Shown: piece after piece, positions 23,569-37,500 of the stretch | Layout of the letters: each line of letters opens with the position of its first letter | How positions within the stretch are numbered: position 1 is the stretch's first letter | Source of the DNA: Sipunculus nudus | Lineage: Eukaryota > Annelida > Sipuncula > Golfingiida > Sipunculidae | Assembly: GCA_026874595.1 (NCBI GenBank) | Contig: CM049313.1 | Location: 39,710,659-39,774,658, forward strand | Length of the DNA stretch: 64,000 bases | Direction: 5' to 3' | Translations under genes and position numbers: made by a program | The notes under the pieces: model-generated | What the model was told of the DNA's origin: nothing | Databases searched by the model: none | What the model saw: only the letters and a program-made list of their open reading frames with translations

Positions 23569-25502
23569 TTAACCATGATGCAATCGACGATCATCACCCC
23601 TGTTAAGGAACCAGTTGTCATGGTCCTCACGTTTGTACTCCCGTTCGGCTGCACGGTTGAAAATCCAGTTGGTCTTGTGGTGATGGTCCTCTTGATCTTC
23701 AGCTCGCTTGAAGAACCAGGATGCATCTTTGTGCATTTGTTGGTACTGGGAGTGAAACTGTGGATGATACTGGTGATACATCTTGCGGAGGTACCATCGA
23801 GAATCATGCATGTAATTCTCACGATGTTGCATCCACTCAAAATACCACCGGGCATCGTCAGCATTGGTCATATTCATATCAACAATTGGGCCTAAATATT
23901 TTTCTGGCGTTTGGGATATGGAAGCGTGACCTGGTTTAATATCATCAGATCTAGCACCGTTTTTTTTTGCCTTATTTTGGCACTGTCTCTTATCACCTGA
24001 CTCTGCTGCTGCCTGAGATCCAAGAAGCTTTTTGCACACTTCTGACTGTACACTCTTACTCTTCCCACCTTTCTGTTTAACGAGCTCCTTACAGATCACC
24101 GTTACCTGCCATTGCATCAGCTGGCTTCCACATCCTTTCACCAAGTCCTGGTCACGATGTTTGCGATGGAATCTGCTCTTCCACCAACGGATTTGACATG
24201 TCAGCCAATTTTTCATCTTGTCTGAAAGTTCTTCATCTTCCACATCGTCTTCAAAATCATCCAGGTCTTCATAAATGTCTTCAATGTCATCTTCATCCAG
24301 GGTTAACATTGAGTCTTCATTCAACTTCCGGATTCGACCAATGATCTTCTTGAAGTTATTCTCATATTTCTTCCACCTGCGGTGGTTTCCTTCAAAGAAA
24401 CCGTCATGTAACAACTCCTCTGGGTCAAACCCAAGGTGTTCACCAGTCACCTGCTCACTGTTCTGGTCTGACTGGGTCTCTCTGTGAATACGATCCATAG
24501 TACGATCATGCATTGGAGTGTCTTTCTCTTGATCATCATGGTTACGATTTGACTCTTCCTGGTATCCTGCTGTGTACTCAAACTGCCACCTGTGTCTGTT
24601 GGCATCAAAGTTATAACTCTGTTCATGCAAGTAAGGTTCTTGGTCTGGTCTCGCATGATGGGTTTTGTGGTTACCCTTGTGGTGTTTGTTTGGCTGTTTA
24701 TTTTTGCTGTGAGTCTCTCTGTGTTTCACGTTTTGTTTACCATTCAGACTCTGATCCATCTTATCAGCCCGTTTGCTATGAGGTGCTTGATGTTTCTTAT
24801 CCTTGGCTTTCTGGGCTTGATGTTCCGTGTGAAATTCAGTGTGTAGCTTGGTTTTCATCTTGTTCCATTTCTTCTTCACTTCATCCTGCAGGGTTTTAAC
24901 GGACTCTTTAATGTGACGAATAGCAGCAGCTGGATGGTGAAACAGTTCACGAGAGAAGTCTTTCACCTTCTGTATCGTATCATGAAACCTATCCGTCACA
25001 GTCTGATCTCCGTTCTCACCTTGCTTTGAACCAGAATTCTGGTTGGTGTCTTCTGACATGGATCCCAGGACTTGTTTGAACAGCTCCCGCAGATCATGGA
25101 AAACAGATTTGACTTCGTCTGTGTATTCCTGGAACACTGCCGAGTTCATGTAGTTCTGGATATGTTCCCATTTCTGCTTGAATGAATCACGAAAGTTGGT
25201 GTCCTTGGTGAGGTTCTGCAAGAAGTCCCACTGTGTTTGAAGGAAATGGGAAGCGTTCTGAAGCAGTGTGATGTTGGAAGCCTTGGCCAGCTCTGTCATG
25301 TTCAGTTCCACTGAGGAAGCCAGGATCCCCATACATGTAAAGAAACTTGGTGCAGAGTCCTTGCCCTTGTCTGCAGACCTCTGTGTCAAGTATAGGTTCT
25401 GCCACAGCTCTGCTCGACCTCTCTCAAGTACAAGTTTGTTCTCAACCTCCTTGAGTGTTTTCTTCAGCTTCACAACATCATCATTCACAGAGGTCCCAGC
25501 AC
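23569..25502 (-). CDS. CCPG1: Gene 2 exon 10: luminal domain, glycosylation cluster, Trp-repeat tail and stop
   Basis: A large last exon (1934 nt), acceptor TTTTCAG, stop TAA at 23571-23569; residues 749-1392. It holds KLKKTLKEVENKLVLERGRA and ELWQNLY (the end of the coiled coil, close to vertebrate CCPG1), four N-x-S/T sequons, amphipathic helices, a basic stretch with KKHQAPHSKR and NKHHKGNHKTHH, an acidic helix region (DEDDIEDIYEDLDDFEDD), six cysteines between FFTCMG and KRQCQNK, and five W-[YFI]-[FL] repeats at the C-terminus. Open frames on the opposite strand here are shadows. Confidence 0.9.
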
Positions 25503-28500
25503 CTGAAAATATAAAACAGAAATATAAAGTGAGACTATTTAAATGAAATAAACAGTGCCATGATGATTATCAGAACCTTTGTATAATTTTTAAATAAATA
25601 CTGTTTTGGTTAGATTTAATTTTAATATCTATGGCTGTATAAACCCTGATCATTTTCTCTTATTAAAATTTCTGACTGGGAAAGTTGTAACAGAGACAAC
25701 ATCAGTTTTCCTTCCGTTAAAATCACTTGCAAGATTCATACACAAAACAAACTCCAGGATCAAAACAGACACCACAAAAATTACCTGAACAATTTTACCA
25801 TATGTATGCAGTTTTTGTTTAAAATTTGGCTGTAAAATCTAAGTCTCTGGATATTGGATTTTACACAATATTAAACAATAATCCTAATTTAACATACTCG
25901 ATGGACGATCCAGTAAGTGATACACAGATCATCGCCTCACTCCTGTGCATTAAATCCACAGCTTTACAGTGGCATAAATTTGCTACAATGCTCATATATG
26001 AACATTTACTTCCTGAATTTAATAATAATTTACTTTCATCCCCCATTTCCTCTGCTTCTTGGCTGCCATGTATATCAAATGGCTTGTGCTTTCCCATTAA
26101 AAGTAATTACAAGCGTTAGTAATATCCACTCACCTTCCCCACCACTATGTTCCTGTTGAGCATTCATGATAACGTTCCCAGGGTAACCAATATTACTCTC
26201 CTGCAAGTCCACGTTAACGTCCTGTATCTCTTCCTGGGCTCTAAGAAGAACCTCCTGTAGCTCACGTAGGTCCGTCTTCAGCTTCATTTGTTTATCTGTA
26301 CTCTCCTGCAGTGCCCCCTGGTGGAGAAGCAGTTGTTCTCTGGCCTGCCGATATTGCTCTTGAGCAGTGACAAGCTCGTTCTGGAGTCTCTTGTTCTCTT
26401 GGATCTTCTCCTCCAGCTTGGCTTCAGTGTCGGACTTCTCTGTGAGTAACTCCTCCAGCTTGGCTTCCGTGTCAGACTTCTCCATGTGTAATCTCTCTAC
26501 CTCAAGCTGTGCTTCATTTGTTAGGTCATCTTTCATAGAGGTCTCACCCCTATCTGCAGTTTGACTGAGGACTTCTTGTTCTCCTGCTGTGGGTGCTGAG
26601 GATTCTTCTGGCTGCGGAGGTTGAGTGTCACCTGCCTGATCAACTTCATGTTCCTTCGTCTCCCTCGCCTGTGCAAGCTGCTCTCCCAGTTTCAAGATCT
26701 CCGCGGCGGAATCCATCTCAAGCTGAGCCAGTTCTTTCTGTTTCTGCTGCAGGGCTGCCTCAGTTTGTTCCACTCTGACCTAAATGAAACATTTTCAGGG
26801 TAAATGTCAGTCAAAGAGGTCACAAATGATATGTTTATAGAAATGTTATAACTGTTTTTGTGAAGCCACCACCTCCTTCATGCATGACTGATTTAATACA
26901 ATAATTTCCATTATGACATATATGACTTCACTAAATAAATAGCAAACTTATAAGGGTGTAGTTAAGTCTACATTTATGGAAGGACAGTGTCTTCTGACAC
27001 TAAAAAGATGGATTGTTTATTACATTTCAGGGAAGATAAATATGAATAAAATGTTACTATTGACATCACCAAAGGAACAAGGCACAATGGAAGGATAAAA
27101 CATTGCAACTTAACTGATTTCATTTACATTATTGAAGACAGGAGAAGTGGGCTGAGTAGTACAGTTTAATAGTCACAATGTTAAGTCTGTCTAGAGAGGA
27201 GCCATAAGGCCAAATATGATGGTGCAGTGCATTTCAAGCAAACCACTTCAGTCCACTGGTGATAACAAAACAAAAGTTAATGAGGCATACTGCGTGGGGC
27301 AAGAACCTGTCTTACCTTCAGTTCTTTGTACTTTATGATCTCATCCTCCAGCTCAGCATTTCTCTCTGCCAGTCCATCTATCTTGGTCTGCAGGGCCTTC
27401 AGATTAAGGCGATGTTCTTCCTCCAGACTGTCCAGCTCTGCTGTCACACGCTGTGCCTCTAGTCTCATTACTGCCAACTATCAATATATATACATGATTC
27501 TGAAACATTTAAAATACACCTAATATATTATGTTTGCTGTCATGATAATAAAACTTCACTTTTTACCATTACTGATGTTGCAACATTTTAATCATTTTTA
27601 TGACATTTGCTTATCAAAAGCATCATATTTTTCTTCTACATCAGTTGTTAAATATGTGATTTTTTTAACCAGACAGAGTTTCAATAAACCTAAAATCCTG
27701 AACAGCATAAGGTAAACTACAATTACTTCTGAGCCTCTCCCTGGACCACAGCTTTAAAAGTTTCAGAAAGAAACAAACTACAGTTGAGTTTGTCTCACTC
27801 TGTTCTTAAGAGAAAGGCTTCCTCGTTTTAATAACCTGACTCACCTGGCCATGAACTTTCTTGAGTTCTGCTACCTGTTGATCTGTGGCAATCTTCTCCT
27901 GCAGTAGTTGTTCATAACGAGTCCTCCAATCCAGGTATGAGGCGTGCTCCTCCTGACGACATACAGCCTGTAACCAAAATGTATAATGTTATGTCTGGAG
28001 ACTACCTGCAATGTTTGAAGACTACCTAAAAAGTCTGAAGACTACCTACAATGTTTTGAGACTACCTACAATGTCTGGAGACTACCTACAATGTCTGGAG
28101 ACTACCTACAAAGTCTGGAGACTACCTACAATGTTTTGAGACTACCTACAATGTCTGGAGACTACCTACAAGTCTGGAGACTACCTACAATGTCTGGAGA
28201 CTACCTGCATGCAATCTCTGAAAAATACCTGCAATATCTGGACTCTGGAGACTACCTACAATGTCTGGAGACTACCCTCAAGTGATTCAATTTCAGATTT
28301 ATTAAATCACATAGCTCACCTAAATGAATACAGAGCTTTTATATTTTACATGTGAATATACTGATGGGTTATGGTAAAATGTGTACAGATTCTAAATGAG
28401 AAGCCTCAAAGAAGAATAGTTAAAATTATTATCTCTGTATTGGTGATGATTACTGCTTTGATTGGGGACACCATGCTTTATTTAATATTTCTGGAACTGA

Positions 28501-31500
28501 ACCATAAACTCTCAGAAACACTCACAAACTGGCTGGGTGCCCATATACAAAATAAGAAAAAAAATATAGCACTAGTTTATAACACTGAGCATATTTAAAC
28601 TGTAATTACCATTTTACCTATAGGTCATAGATGAGGGCACAGTGACCCAGTTTTTTGCTTGATTAAAGAAACTGCCAGAGTCTCTCCAGCTGCAACATGT
28701 GAAGTCTGAATCATACAGGTTTTTAACATTTATGTTTTGCTGTAAATTATGTAACATTTATCTACATGAAAATGTAAATGTAATTATAAAGTTATTTTCC
28801 ATGACTATTAAAAGACAATGACAACTGAAAGTCTTTTAAATGGCATGAAGTTTGTATTTTAAATTCCCTGCTTTTCCAGGTATCTGAGGATCCAGAGAAT
28901 CTTTGATATTACTTCACACAGGAATGGCCCTTAATGTATACACAACAAGTGACTACTTGTACTGTATACACTACTCAGGATATGGAGAAGGTACAGAAAA
29001 TGCATATAAACTGCTGGAGGAGATGCTTCCCTTATAGCATGACCGGGTCCTTAGGGAGTGTGAATCCCAAGTCCTACATGTATGAAAAGGGACATGGCAA
29101 CAGCATGTAAAGTGTACTGCAGGTGAAGGCATTTTCCTCATGTCCTAAAGAGAACTGGATATCATTAGTTGATGTACCTACATGTATGGATATGGATAGA
29201 GCAACAGCATATAAAATGTACAGCTGGTGCGGGTGTCTCCAATTATCCAGAAGCCATCCTTAAAATGTACTGCATCAATTGCTACATGATATAAGGTCAG
29301 TATGCCTTGTACATCTAGGTAGACACTGTGGTTAATTAAGATCCACAACACAATTTTTGATAGGTCATGTATACAGGTCCGCATTGACATGAAGATAACT
29401 GACGTAGGCCTTACATCTGAGGAAGTCTTGCCGAGGATAATCTCCAGCTGCTGCTGCTTGCTCAGACACATCAAATAATGATCCTGTAACGAGTGCATCT
29501 GTGAAACCTGGTCCTGGTGCATGCTGGGATCCATCGTACTACCTGAAATACGCAAATAATAGCATCATTCTCACATGATCCTGCTTTCTTATCATTGTTA
29601 CAGGTTTTGGAATGGGCGACTTGGCGGGTAAAACCACATAGCATGAAACATCATGCAAGGTCAGAGGTCACATCATTTCATTTAATGTATTATAAGTAAA
29701 TTAAACAGCTGTATAGACAGCTTGGATCATAAGAACTTCAGGGTACATTGCATTTCTGCTCCATGTTGAAATATATAGACTTAAAACATGTTATTGCATG
29801 TATGGTAATATTAAACAGATGAGTGAAAGTCAGGCAGCAAGACCTGATTGAACTTACCCCAGTGAGACATATGAAGCACAAGTTGCTGATCAATTACTTC
29901 TTTATATACAAAAACAAATACAACAACATAACTATTAATATAAATCTACCTAAAATCAAATAATAACAGTTTCTGTGCATCACTCTTCCAGCCTGATGCG
30001 TATCAATAAAGAAATACCTGAAAATGCAAATGAGAGCTGAGAGAAGAAAAGGCTTTGGAGTTGTCTGTGATTGTCTGTGTGTTGGAGGGAGTATGTGGAC
30101 TGAGTAAAAATACATCATACCTATTTCATTTTAAACCAAAAGAGAAAATGAATTTAAACACTGTGAAAGTAGGATATTGATACCATAAAACAGACCATGT
30201 TGACCCATAACAGCTCTAGTGTGTCCATACTGAAAGGCAATCACTCACCAATGAAATGTCCAATACCGATTCCTATAGCGGTGAAGAGAGCTAGGACAGC
30301 GAGGCGCGTGAGCCGGGCATTCAGGCTGTCATTGGGTCGATGCTTGTACGAGCGGACCACGTCACCCTCCGTCAGCGGTAACTCCCCCAACTGGGAAAGC
30401 GTGGACATGTCCGTGTCATCTGTAGCGATGCCAGAAATGTCGCTTTCACAGCGGTCATCAACGTCGCCTGGGATAGAGTCATCCTCTGGTTAAAACAAAA
30501 CAAGGGGGCATGCAGTGTAAAGGTAACCCAAACACCGTGCAGGAAGCAAGCCACGCAGTTAATGTGCATCACAGCCCTACACCATGTACACTTGGTCACA
30601 TGACCATCAGACCCATGTTACAATATTAAGTAACCCAGGGAATGAGCATTAAATTGTACTGCTGACCTTAATGACCCCTTATCTATATCACCCTGTGCTT
30701 CTGACCACACTATGTAAACCACATTCCTTAACCATTTCCCAACTTACACAGAAATACCAGTTCCCACACTTCCATACCAAGATATAAAATATCTAAATTA
30801 AATCTGTTTAAAGAAATTAATTACTTAAGGATTATAATGAAATATATAGTCAACTATTTCAAATATTGTTAAACTCTGATATGTATTTTTTGCAAAGTTA
30901 TCATTCACAACTTATTAGTTAAAGGTGGAGAAGATGGTAAGAAAATGTGAAAGAAGGAAAACTGCATTTTCATAAAAATTAATATTTTTAATAATGTTTA
31001 TTTTCTTTATCTCTAATAACAAGGCTTATTTTTATACTATTTATGAGTATTCAGAATAATCATTATTTGACAAAGATAAATTTTTAAATTTGCATGTGGC
31101 TTGTTCAGGACTGACAAGAGGGGTACATTTAGTTTTCTCTGTATCCAGGCAAGAACCATGTGAAATTGAAACACATGACTGCAGCCACCATAGCTCTTGT
31201 AACCTTATTCAAATATCACACTCTCAGGGAAATATATTTTCCAAAAGAGGCTCAAACCTCCAGCTTTCAGCAGAGGTTATGTAGGATATTTTAACCAGTC
31301 TCTTGACCAAAACCAATAACACTAGGTACTTCCTCCCTCTGGCCCACATATAGGTTATCAGTAAACTGATAAGAAGATATATTCCCTTTTATCCATCACC
31401 CACTGTACAGTGATGTGATTTCAATCTGCTTATTTTTGGCCCAGATGATGTCACACACAACTTTTATCACAGAAGGACCACCTTATCAAGGTCAAGGTCT

Positions 31501-34500
31501 TCTTATGATCAGCCAACCTCAAAGTATCTGGTCACCTGATGAAGGCTCTGGCTGCACTGGGACCACATGATCAAAATGACCACAAAAGGTCAGATCATGA
31601 AGGCAGAGAAAATAGAGAAAATGTGATTGACAAAAGACAGAAGATGTCAGCTGGAAATAACACAAGTAAAATATAAATATGAAACTGAAAAATATTTAAC
31701 ACTGAATTATTATATTTAAGAAATAAAAAACAGACCTGAAGACACAGAAAAAGGAGAGAGTTTGGGGGGGGGGAGGGAGGGAGGAGAGAAAGAAAAGGAC
31801 CAGAGGAGACGAGATGAAAAAAGAAATGAGGAGGGGATATATATAAAGCTTATGAAGACATTGTATGGGAGGAATAAACAGATTAGACAGTGTACCAGAC
31901 ATATGAACAAACTGACAAAATATAAAGGGTACAGACACCAGACTGAAAAGGCATTGGGCAGACAGTTTAAACTAGAAAAAGACAGGAGGCCAGGAACTTT
32001 TTCACCAACAAATCAAGCAACAATCAGACAAGTCTGGATGAGTGCCAACTTCATGTAATAAAACATATGAAAACACTGGCAACCAGCAAGCTCGAAGTCT
32101 GATATATTCTTATTGTTTTATGTTGTGCCATGTCTGGGGTTGGTTTCATTCTCAGCAGGGGATTACAGAGATTAAAGATTCAGTATGCAAGGCTCTGAAG
32201 CGGGCATTGAATGTTTGCTTATATGTACATATATACATAATATAGTTACATAGACTACTGAACCATAACCCAGTAATGATTATGTCAACATGGATTAATT
32301 ATTACTGATGTAAAAAATCAATAAGTCATTCTGAGTCTTTATTTTAAATATTTTAAGCAGGTTACAATAAACAATAATTTACTTTATTGTTCCTATTGCA
32401 ATTCCTTCTGTCATAAACTTATAAGTAGTAATCCATTTAATATCTCATAGGTGTGGGCTTGTACAAAGTTCTTTCATAAAGATCATCTATGAATATTATT
32501 TTTATTAAATTATCAGATAAGTTTATTAAATTTAAATTCATAAAAAAAAGTAACATTACATAACAGTGTAATTTAATCATAACTCAACTTCAAAGAGACT
32601 GGTCCTCTACACATGGTATATGTACTGATTCCATTACATGGATATCTGCCAACAAGTGGCAGATGATCACAACTTGTTTTCATATTTTATACAATTAAGT
32701 TTGAATCAATTATCACACATGCTACAATGAGAAAGTGAGGATGCTGCCATGTTGTTAATTTCTCAGATATCCTAGCTGAATATAGGTTTTTCTGTGGATG
32801 GCACCTTGGTTATAAATTAGCCTGGGAGTCAAGAATGGCCTTGAGAATGTCATAAATATTCAGTATAGCCTTGAGAATATTATTAAAACAATAATTTAGC
32901 TAATTCCATACATGTTTAGGAAAGAAAATGGTAGACATAATAAAGAGACAAGTCACCTGGAGACCAGAACAAATTTAATCAAGGCAGCCAACAACAATCA
33001 TGTAAATCACTGATCTTTTATAATTCCAAGTTTTCAAGTAAAGCTCACAAAGAAGCTACGTCTTTTCATTTTATGTTTTAGAGGACTGGACCTAAGCCTC
33101 AGGTCAATACTGCTGAATCAACAAGGACAAAATTACTATACACTGAATAACATATTTATCACCTCTCAGCCTCCTTAATTTGGTGTTAAATATGACCAGA
33201 ATTTTTTAATTTTGGTTTACCAACTGTCATACCTCAGATTTACTTCAACTGAAACAATTAAAATTTAAAAATTATTTTTATCCACTTAGTTGCATTTAAC
33301 TGCATTGGGAGCATGTCCATGAGATGAAGATGGCCTGATAGGTTCAGGCTGATGAGGTAGCTACAGGTAAAAGAAACATATGGTCAAGCTGGTTTCCTGC
33401 TCTGTTCCATCAGCAAATGTATATTTTACCTGTACACTGGAAATATAAGTAGAGTACCAGTCTACAGACCTGAGCCAATATATGAGAAATCTTTATATAG
33501 TTTATATTATTGCTGACTAATTAAAAGCAAGAATTTAAGACTTAAGGGTGTTTTTTTCATAGTTGCAATAAACATATTCTCATAGTTATGATTTAATAGC
33601 AAAGCAACTAATCATATGACAAAACTGTTTGACAATTTTTTCTTTTCCATTTAAATGACCCATGGCTCCTCCATATGTTTAAACCCCCCCCCCCCCCCCC
33701 CCCATGAAAAAAAACCCTGGCCCAATGGTCTGTCGCAATAAGGATACTTCAGTCGTGTTGATGACTTAATCTGAGGGGGACATCCATATGTCACTATGGT
33801 AACTATTATGACATCACAATTTTAACAATATTAGTAAGGCCTGCTACTGTAAAGTCCAGTATAATGTTATTAAACAGACACCAGGGCTCTGTCAAGATCT
33901 ACTTTGAATGTGATACCTGTACCATCACCTGTGCGCCTGGTGTACATCTATTTATATGTCTGTTAAAGTAGAGCACTCATCTTGGATTTATTATCCAGTA
34001 AGGTCAAGGTCATGTAGAGTGCCAACCAAGGCAAGTATGCCGTGTGTCATTTAAGAAACATCATATTGGTTGACACATAGGTATACATTTATTGCTGTTT
34101 AACAACTGAGGAATCCTGATCAGACACATGAATATTAGCACCTATGTACTTACTGCATAATTAATTACAGGTTATCGTCCACATTAATGGTATTTTAATG
34201 ACACAAGTAAAGCATGGTACCTTATAAATACCTTTGTCACAGTTATTAATAATCATGAGTGTATGTATGAACTGTCAAATCTGAATGATCTTTTAAACTG
34301 GTCTTGTGTTTATAGATATAAAACTACCCTAATGCTCCATACATGCCAAGAAAAACTGTTAATGATACAGTGGGATGCTTTGTGTGTTAATGATATGATA
34401 TAACTCTCAAAGTATCACTCTCATAGTGTACTTGGAGTTATTTCACAGCAGTATTAAACTAGAATATCAGCAGAAGCTGACAAAAGCCCTCAGCCAAAAG

Positions 34501-37500
34501 AACAGTATTTAGAGGTCGTAACAGTGACAAGTACTAAATATCTGTTCTCACATGGATGTATATCTGTACATGTCTCAGTTATAAATTTAAAATGGAGGGG
34601 TATGTACCATGACTCATAACAATCCATCAAATGCTTCCTGAAAATAGCTTCTAAGTTTTATTCTAATATAAGCTCTGTGACCTTGAAAAGCAGGTCAAGG
34701 TCATCCATCTTCGAACCTGACTGAGATTTTGTTAATATGCATTTTCACCAAAGAAATAAAATTCCTATTGTGAATCCTTTTAGAGATATCCTGCTCACAA
34801 GGCCAAAATTGAAAAATCCAAGAAAAATTCATTAAAAATCAGAAATTGCAGGTGGCGCCCCCAAACTTGAGCAGCAGTTACAGACCATCAGTCCCTATGA
34901 TCATAGTAAGTATTGTGAAAATCCACCAAATGGTTCCTGAGAAATAAGCTTCTAAATGTTTTTTTCTATAATCAGCTCTAAAACGTAGAAAAATAGGTCA
35001 AGGTCACCCATTTTCGAACTTGACCGAGATTTTGTCGATATACATCTTTACCGAGGAAATAAAATTCTGACGGTGAATCCTTTTCAAGATATCCCGCTCA
35101 CAAGGTAAAAGTTAACGGACGCCGGACGGACGGATGGACGGACGGACAGCTTGGGTGACGACAATAGCCCATCAGCCTAAGGGCTGAGGGCTAAAAATGT
35201 GGAATTCTATAGCTTGAATTTTAGTTTAGTTCAGCAGTTCTGGCAAATTACGCAGCTAACATATTTAGGTTTAAGTACAAATTAATACTAGTATGCAGTA
35301 ACTTTTTACCCAATAATTATTTAGGAAAATGTGCCAGAGCATTTCTTGTATACAGTGTATATTCAATGAAATAAAAATATAAATTAAAATATAAAACATT
35401 TTGCTTTAAGTCTCTATGGTAACTGCCTAAAATATTTGCCACATCAGCAAAATAAAGAGCAGCAACTGTGCCACAGATCAAACAGTTCAGTTTTACATTC
35501 CAGACTCATCAAGTGTCTATATCGCACGATATATTTTTACATCATGTTCACATAAGTGACTGTCATTTTTTGGCAAAATGTCAATTATCTTCCTTGTACA
35601 TCTACCAGCCCCAGCACCAATACCCAGACTCCCTGTCTCAACTCCCTAACATGTAGTAAGGACTTGATTGACAGCCCAGACTGACCAGGTTTTGAAGAAG
35701 TTGTCACTGCCAAAACTGATGTAACCGTCATGAGATTATACAGTTTATATCTGGTGGGTTCTCAGCCATGATATGACTGTCTGCATCTTCTCATGCTATA
35801 AGGGTAAATTCCATCAACTGATACACTGCTGCAGCAGACCATTGGAGACTTGAGTATGCTGATGCAGTGCTCACAAAATTATGTCATTCATTTTCGGTCA
35901 AGGTGCAGTGCAGTTTTTCTTAATATCAGAAGAACAGTAACCTTCATCATAAGGTTACACCTGGTACAAGTATACAGACTGTCACCAATGCAGTTTCTTT
36001 TGTAAATGGAGGAGAAAAACACTGGCTGGTTCAGTCAGCAGGATTGAACCACTCATTAGCACAGACATCCACATTCTTAGCATATAAACCCTATCTAACT
36101 CTATTTAAATAATATAATTATTGAATAAAAAGGAAATTACAATTGTTGTGTACTACAATGTGACAAAACATCAAGGAAACTTGCAAAATTTGACTTCTGT
36201 CCATGAATGAAAGACCGTTCCCTCACGTCATCTTGATAAGCACTTGATTCTAGATCAGGTAATTCAAACTGAGCCGAACACAGCAATTTCTCATGTATTT
36301 TCATGTTCAAGCAATTTTTTTTAACACAGAATAATACAATATAAATAATATATAAATAAATACAAATAATAAATATAACTTATACGGATGAGCTTCAATT
36401 AAAAACTTTATGCTCCCTGCACATGCAGCTGTGAATGAATGAATGAATGAATGAATGAATGAATGAATGAATGAACGGGCTGGTCAGGCTGGACACTAGG
36501 GGGCATTAGTTGTTTGCCTGAAAATCTTCAGGCAGGTGGTCCTTTACTATCTCCACACCTGAGAGCATCGGTATTAGCAATATCCTAAACTAACCACTAC
36601 AAACAGTAATGGAAGTTCTAGTTGGAAGTAGTTTACCTGAAGCCTTATCAAGCCCTAAAGTAGGATTCTTGGTCTAATATTTGACAAAGGGTCAAAGTAT
36701 TCTGTTTGCCCATTCCAATAGTGTCATAGCAAAACCACTTAGCAGTAACTGATGTAATACCAGTAATTAAAGGACATATTACTGTTGATTAACCAGCGTC
36801 CAAAATAGGCCACATCTAACCCACCCATTAAACAAAAGTATGTAAAAAATTACTAAAATCTATCTTTTAAAAAATTATTATTAAATATATATTTATAATT
36901 TAAAAATAACTTATTATATCTGAAACAAGGTATCAGGATAACCTAGGTATAATTAGCCTCATTCCTGTGTACTTAAATCTATAAAATCCCCCAAATGCAC
37001 TATTTTATTGATCACTTAATCTTTAATCCAATCATGATATTACCCCTGATACCTTATATATTCGAGGATACAAATCAAAAACTCTGCAGAACCTGTACTT
37101 ACTGAGATGTTTCAATGGTGGACACCTATCTATTAAAAAAAGATATCTCACTGAGAGAAATATTTTTTATCAACCTTTCGAATTCTCTTGAAATGAACAA
37201 TTAAGGATGCTTCTACATGAACTATCAAGGAGCTGAAATTGATATATGTTTTTGAATATTAGTCTTTCACATAAATCATCAAATGGCTCAATTAATATCA
37301 TATTACTTTAATTATTCTTCATATAAATATAATTACACATTAATACATATGCATTATGTTAGATGACTGAAGTTTTTATGTACACACAAAAAAAGCACTG
37401 TGCAACTCGGTGAAAATGGATCAGGGCCTAACTCTGTTGGTTTGATGGATGCCTTGCAAGAAAGGATAGGATCTACACAAATGAACATTATGTACTGAGT

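Larger units (their letters stand above)
30486..34457. other. Gene 2 intron 4, right of the TM exon
   Basis: Nothing coding. Holds the G-rich tract (31764) and poly(C) (33684). A region near 31140-31280 has a GGCTCAAACC block that could be a decayed tRNA-like element, too weak to call. Confidence 0.5.

Noticed and set aside
23575-25546. Several open frames on the + strand and other minus frames (70-128 codons)
   Set aside because: They lie wholly inside the exon 10 coding region of gene 2 and are antisense or shifted-frame shadows without domains.
27990-28276. CRISPR-like regular repeat
   Set aside because: Units are contiguous 20-bp tandem copies without unique spacers, in a eukaryotic intron. 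It is a minisatellite.
28091-28285. Open frame with MSGDYLQ repeats
   Set aside because: Product of the minisatellite period only.
29178-29555. 125-codon minus-strand frame taken as one exon
   Set aside because: Only 29415-29542 is coding. A good donor at 29414 and the next exon's phase show the rest is intron.
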